DNA of 64,000 bases from Sagittula sp. P11 (lineage in GTDB: Bacteria > Pseudomonadota > Alphaproteobacteria > Rhodobacterales > Rhodobacteraceae), in assembly GCF_002814095.1 (NCBI RefSeq), contig NZ_CP021913.1, positions 186,001-250,000 on the forward strand, read 5' to 3'. The translations under genes were made by a program, and so were the position numbers. Under the pieces are notes generated by a model. The model did no database searches. It was not told the DNA's origin and was given only the letters and a program-made list of their open reading frames with translations. Positions 61,037 to 64,000 of the stretch are shown one piece after another; position 1 is the first letter of the stretch, and the number at the start of each line of letters is the position of its first letter.

Positions 61037-63297
61037 CACGAGGAAGACGCATCGTGCCGCTTCTGCCGCTGGCCACGCCCCCGGCGGGGCAATCGCCCCG
61101 TGCGCTGACGCGCGCCGCCCTCCGCGCCGCGGCCTGTGCCGCGCTCTGGCTTGCGCCCCTGCCCGCCCTCATGACGACGGCCGCCCCTGCCGCCGCCCAG
61201 CAGGCGACGGAGGAAGAAGAGGCGCCCGCGCTCCTCGTGGCCGACAACGTCTTCATCGACGGAGAGGAGACGCTGGTCGCCACCGGCAACGTCGAGGCGC
61301 TGCAAGGCACGACCCGGCTGACCGCATCGGCGATCACCTACGACCGCGCCAACGACAAGCTCTCGATCACCGGACCGATCCGCATCACCGATCCCGAACA
61401 GGGCGTCATCATCCTCGCCTCCGAGGCAGAGCTGGACGAGGGCTTCCGCAACGGTCTCCTGAAGGGCGCGCGCATGGTCATCGACCAGCAGATGCAGCTT
61501 GCCGCGGTCGAGGCGCAGCGCGTCGACGGCCGCTACACGCAGCTGCGCCGCGTCGCCGCGACCTCCTGCCAGGTCTGCGGCAAGAACCAGGTGCCGCTCT
61601 GGCAGATCCGCGCCGCCCGCGTGGTGCACGACCAGGAAGAGCGCCAGCTCTACTTCGACGACGCGCAGATCCGCCTGCTCGACGTGCCCGTATTCTGGCT
61701 GCCGCGCCTGCGCCTGCCCGACCCGACGCTCGACCGGGCGCGCGGCTTCCTGTTCCCGACCTTCACGTCCTCGACCCTGCTGGGTTTCGGCGTGAAGGTG
61801 CCGTACTTCATCCCCATCGGCGACCATCAGGACCTGACGCTCGCGCCGCACCTGACGACGAAATCCCGCACGCTCGAATTCCGCTACCGCCGCGCCTTCC
61901 GCAGCGGGCAGCTGACGCTGACCGGGGCGCTGTCCTCCGACAGCTTCCGGGACGAGCAGGTGCGCGGCTACCTCTTTGCCGACGGCGTCTTCAGCCTGCC
62001 GCGCGACTACACGCTGACCTTCGCGCTGCGCTCCGTCTCGGACGAGGCCTACCTCAACGACTATTCGATCCAGAACAGCGACCGTCTGGCCAGCACCGTG
62101 ACCCTGGCCCGGGTGCGCACCGACCGCCGCATCAGCTTCGGCCTGACCAGCTACCAGACCCTCCGCCAGTACGAGGCGAACGCCACACAGCCCGGGCTGA
62201 CCGCCTCCATGCACACCGACCGGCGGTTCCTGTGGTCGCGCGTGCCGGGCGAATTCCGCCTGTCGCTCGAAGCCAGCGGCCTCTACCGCGAAAGCAAGCT
62301 CGACGTCGACAGCGACGACGCCGACAACATCACCGACGGCCGCGACACCGCGCGGCTCAACATCGACGGCAGCTGGCGCGAGCGCTGGACCATGGGCCCC
62401 GGCTTCCGGCTGGGTCTCGAAGGCCATCTCTGGGTCGACCACTACATCACCGACCAGGACGCCGCCGTGCCCGACCGGATCACCCGCGTCACCCCAGGCG
62501 CCTCGGTGGAACTGCGCTGGCCGCTCCAGCGCAAGGGCATGAACGGCGGCCGCACCCTCCTCGAGCCTGTGGCGCAGATCGGCTGGGTCGGCGGATCGCG
62601 CGCGAAGAACGCCAACGAGGAATCGACCCGCGTCGAGTTCGACGAGGCCAACCTGCTCTCGCTTTCCCGCTACCCCGCCGCCGACCGTCGCGAGCACGGC
62701 ATGACCTTTGCCGCGGGCGTGCGCTGGCTGCACGAGGCGCCGGGCGGCTGGTCCGCCGCGCTGACCATGGGCCGCCTCTGGCGCGAGGACATCGACTCGG
62801 AATTCACCCGGTCCTCCGGTCTCGACAGCCTCGAAAGCGACTGGCTCATCGCCGGGCGCTTCGCCAACCCGCTGGGCATCACGCTCACCGCGCGCGGCCT
62901 GCTCGACGAGGACAACCGCTTCACCAAGGCCGAGGCGCGCGCCGGCTGGTCCAACACCCGCATGGACCTCGGCGCCTCCTACGTGCTGCTGGTCACCGAT
63001 CCCGACGAGCTTCGGGACAAGGCCGTTTCCGAATGGACCTTCGACGGGCGCTACCGTGTGACCCGCCACTGGGAGACCTCGACCGAGGTTCGGTACGATC
63101 TTGCCGACCGGCGCCTTGACCGCGTGGGCCTCGGCTTGCAATACCGCAATGAATGCATCCAGGTAGACGTCGGGGCGACACGCGAATTCGCCTCGGCCAC
63201 CAACCTGGAGCCGTCCACGGACATCCAACTGACCGTCGCGCTGCACGGCTTCGGCGCCGACGACAGTGCCAAGGAGTATCGCCGCATATGTCGCTGA
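61033..63297 (+). CDS. lptD: LPS assembly outer-membrane protein LptD
   Basis: 754 residues from the ATG at 61033. An N-terminal signal region (cleavage probably near residue 56, after 'TTAAPAAAQQ', an unusually long n-region) is followed by the LptA-like beta-jellyroll ('VADNVFIDGEETLVATGNVE'). A C-terminal beta-barrel of about 500 residues ends in 'HGFGADDSAKEYRRICR'. The 'TSCQVCGKNQVPLW' motif carries the cysteine pair near residue 180. The end lacks the classic C-terminal aromatic. It overlaps surA by 10 bases. Confidence 0.94.
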   Translation: MTRGRRIVPLLPLATPPAGQSPRALTRAALRAAACAALWLAPLPALMTTAAPAAAQQATEEEEAPALLVADNVFIDGEETLVATGNVEALQGTTRLTASAITYDRANDKLSITGPIRITDPEQGVIILASEAELDEGFRNGLLKGARMVIDQQMQLAAVEAQRVDGRYTQLRRVAATSCQVCGKNQVPLWQIRAARVVHDQEERQLYFDDAQIRLLDVPVFWLPRLRLPDPTLDRARGFLFPTFTSSTLLGFGVKVPYFIPIGDHQDLTLAPHLTTKSRTLEFRYRRAFRSGQLTLTGALSSDSFRDEQVRGYLFADGVFSLPRDYTLTFALRSVSDEAYLNDYSIQNSDRLASTVTLARVRTDRRISFGLTSYQTLRQYEANATQPGLTASMHTDRRFLWSRVPGEFRLSLEASGLYRESKLDVDSDDADNITDGRDTARLNIDGSWRERWTMGPGFRLGLEGHLWVDHYITDQDAAVPDRITRVTPGASVELRWPLQRKGMNGGRTLLEPVAQIGWVGGSRAKNANEESTRVEFDEANLLSLSRYPAADRREHGMTFAAGVRWLHEAPGGWSAALTMGRLWREDIDSEFTRSSGLDSLESDWLIAGRFANPLGITLTARGLLDEDNRFTKAEARAGWSNTRMDLGASYVLLVTDPDELRDKAVSEWTFDGRYRVTRHWETSTEVRYDLADRRLDRVGLGLQYRNECIQVDVGATREFASATNLEPSTDIQLTVALHGFGADDSAKEYRRICR

Positions 63298-64000
63298 AAA
63301 CCTCTCTCACCGCCGCGTCGCTTGCGCTCGGCATCGCCATTGCCGCTGCGCAGGGCACCCCCGTTGCGGCACAGAGCCTCTTCTCGCCCGTCGTCATCGT
63401 GAACGAGCAGGTCATCACCGGCTACGAGCTGGAACAGCGCAAGCGGATGCTCCAGGTCATGCGGGCGCCCGGCGACCTGAACAAGGTGGCACGCGAACAG
63501 CTCATCGACGACCGCCTGCGCCTGCAGGCCGCCCGCGACGCCGGCATCCAGCCCTCCCCCGAGGAGATCCTCGACGGGATGGAGGAGTTCGCCAGCCGCG
63601 CCAGCCTGACCCGCGAACAGTTCACCCAGGCGCTGGCACAGGCCGGCGTCGACGAGGAAACCTTCCGCGACTTCGTGCGCGCGGGCGTCTCCTGGCGGAT
63701 GCTGGTGCAACAGCGTTTCGCCGGGCGCGCCAGCGTATCCGACGAAGAGGTCGACCGCGCCCTCGAGGGCCAGAACGGCACCTCCAACGTGCGCGTCCTG
63801 TTGTCCGAGATCATCATGCCGATGCCCCCGGGCCAGGAAGAGGTCGTCCGCGAACGGGCCGAGCGCATCGCGCAGCTCGACGACACCGGCGCCTTCTCGG
63901 CGCAGGCGCGGCGCTTCTCCGCCACCGCCTCGCGCGGGGCGGGCGGGCAACTGCCGTGGCGCTCGCTGTCGGAACTGCCGGGGCCGCTGCAACCCATCGT
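63288..64000 (+). CDS. surA: SurA-type periplasmic chaperone/peptidyl-prolyl isomerase (5' part)
   Basis: The first ~237 codons are in the window; the gene continues past the right edge. Start at the ATG at 63288, preceded by AAGGAG (63271-63276) at 11 bases and overlapping the lptD stop by 10. A signal peptide (MSLKTSLTAASLALGIAIAA, cleavage near residue 28) is followed by the SurA N-domain ('VVIVNEQVITGYELEQRKRM', 'LIDDRLRLQAARDAGIQPSP') and the start of a parvulin domain ('VRVLLSEIIMPMPPGQEEVV'). SurA escorts outer-membrane proteins, including LptD, which fits its place here. Confidence 0.92.
   Translation, partial: MSLKTSLTAASLALGIAIAAAQGTPVAAQSLFSPVVIVNEQVITGYELEQRKRMLQVMRAPGDLNKVAREQLIDDRLRLQAARDAGIQPSPEEILDGMEEFASRASLTREQFTQALAQAGVDEETFRDFVRAGVSWRMLVQQRFAGRASVSDEEVDRALEGQNGTSNVRVLLSEIIMPMPPGQEEVVRERAERIAQLDDTGAFSAQARRFSATASRGAGGQLPWRSLSELPGPLQPI

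Noticed and set aside
60907-63246. 779-codon minus-strand frame opposite lptG/lptD
   Set aside because: Same reason: antisense shadow, with lptD clearly coding on the other strand.
1-64000. tRNA, rRNA genes and CRISPR arrays
   Set aside because: I looked for CCA-ended cloverleaf patterns, rRNA blocks and regularly spaced repeats and saw none; a covariance-model scan would be decisive.

Overview
The window is a GC-rich alphaproteobacterial chromosome segment, almost certainly from a Rhodobacteraceae (Roseobacter-group) bacterium. The evidence is a complete RcGTA-type gene transfer agent cluster in the canonical g1 to g15 order, a pyruvate dehydrogenase operon whose E1-beta subunit carries its own lipoyl domain, an RNase E with an acidic insertion in its S1 domain, and the lptF-lptG-lptD-surA chain. 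No rRNA, tRNA, CRISPR array, integrase or intact insertion sequence is visible.

Layout. 1-7.1 kb: the end of surE, pcm and an NlpD-like M23 lipoprotein run right and converge on tatA-tatB-tatC-DUF815. A WYL-type regulator and class I fructose-bisphosphate aldolase follow. 7.4-11.2 kb: a cytochrome P450 translationally coupled to a membrane-associated alpha/beta hydrolase, then divergent ccdA and tusA. 11.3-17.6 kb: rne with a long leader, then divergent anmK and tyrS. 17.6-24.6 kb: a mostly empty spacer, an acetyltransferase-like gene, DUF3179, a secreted/cytosolic cyclophilin pair, pgk, a lipoprotein hydrolase, an FtsB/DivIC-like gene and a DUF6924 gene. 24.8-30.7 kb: the pdhA-pdhB-pdhC operon with two extra small genes inside it, cysE and a DksA/TraR-type zinc-finger gene.

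30.7-45.2 kb is the GTA structural operon on the minus strand: small and large terminase, portal, g3.5, prohead protease, capsid, connector, adaptor, tail proteins, peptidase, host-specificity protein and a terminal DUF7742 gene. Most junctions overlap by a few bases, so it reads as one transcript. It has no integrase, replication or lysis genes here, as expected for a domesticated GTA rather than a prophage. 45.4-54.4 kb: an aminotransferase, a NIT-domain chemoreceptor, a Pmp3/YqaE peptide with a DUF4112 gene, ndk, an ABC-F ATPase, a J-domain protein, MarC and a membrane-anchored retropepsin. 54.7-56.6 kb is a small, less GC-rich insert: an Rrf2 regulator divergent from an epoxide-hydrolase-like gene, with twin palindromes between them and two hairpin repeats at its right edge. 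56.6-64 kb: holC-pepA on the minus strand, divergent from lptF-lptG-lptD-surA (surA runs off the end).

The most interesting non-coding signals are: twin GTAAC-N7-GTTAC palindromes with mirror-image promoters between the Rrf2 and hydrolase genes; four G-tracts with 3-nt loops merging into the pgk Shine-Dalgarno; a terminator-like hairpin in the leader of GTA g1; and related CG-centred palindromes upstream of both the aldolase gene and pdhA. All are read by eye; no alignment, folding or database search was run.
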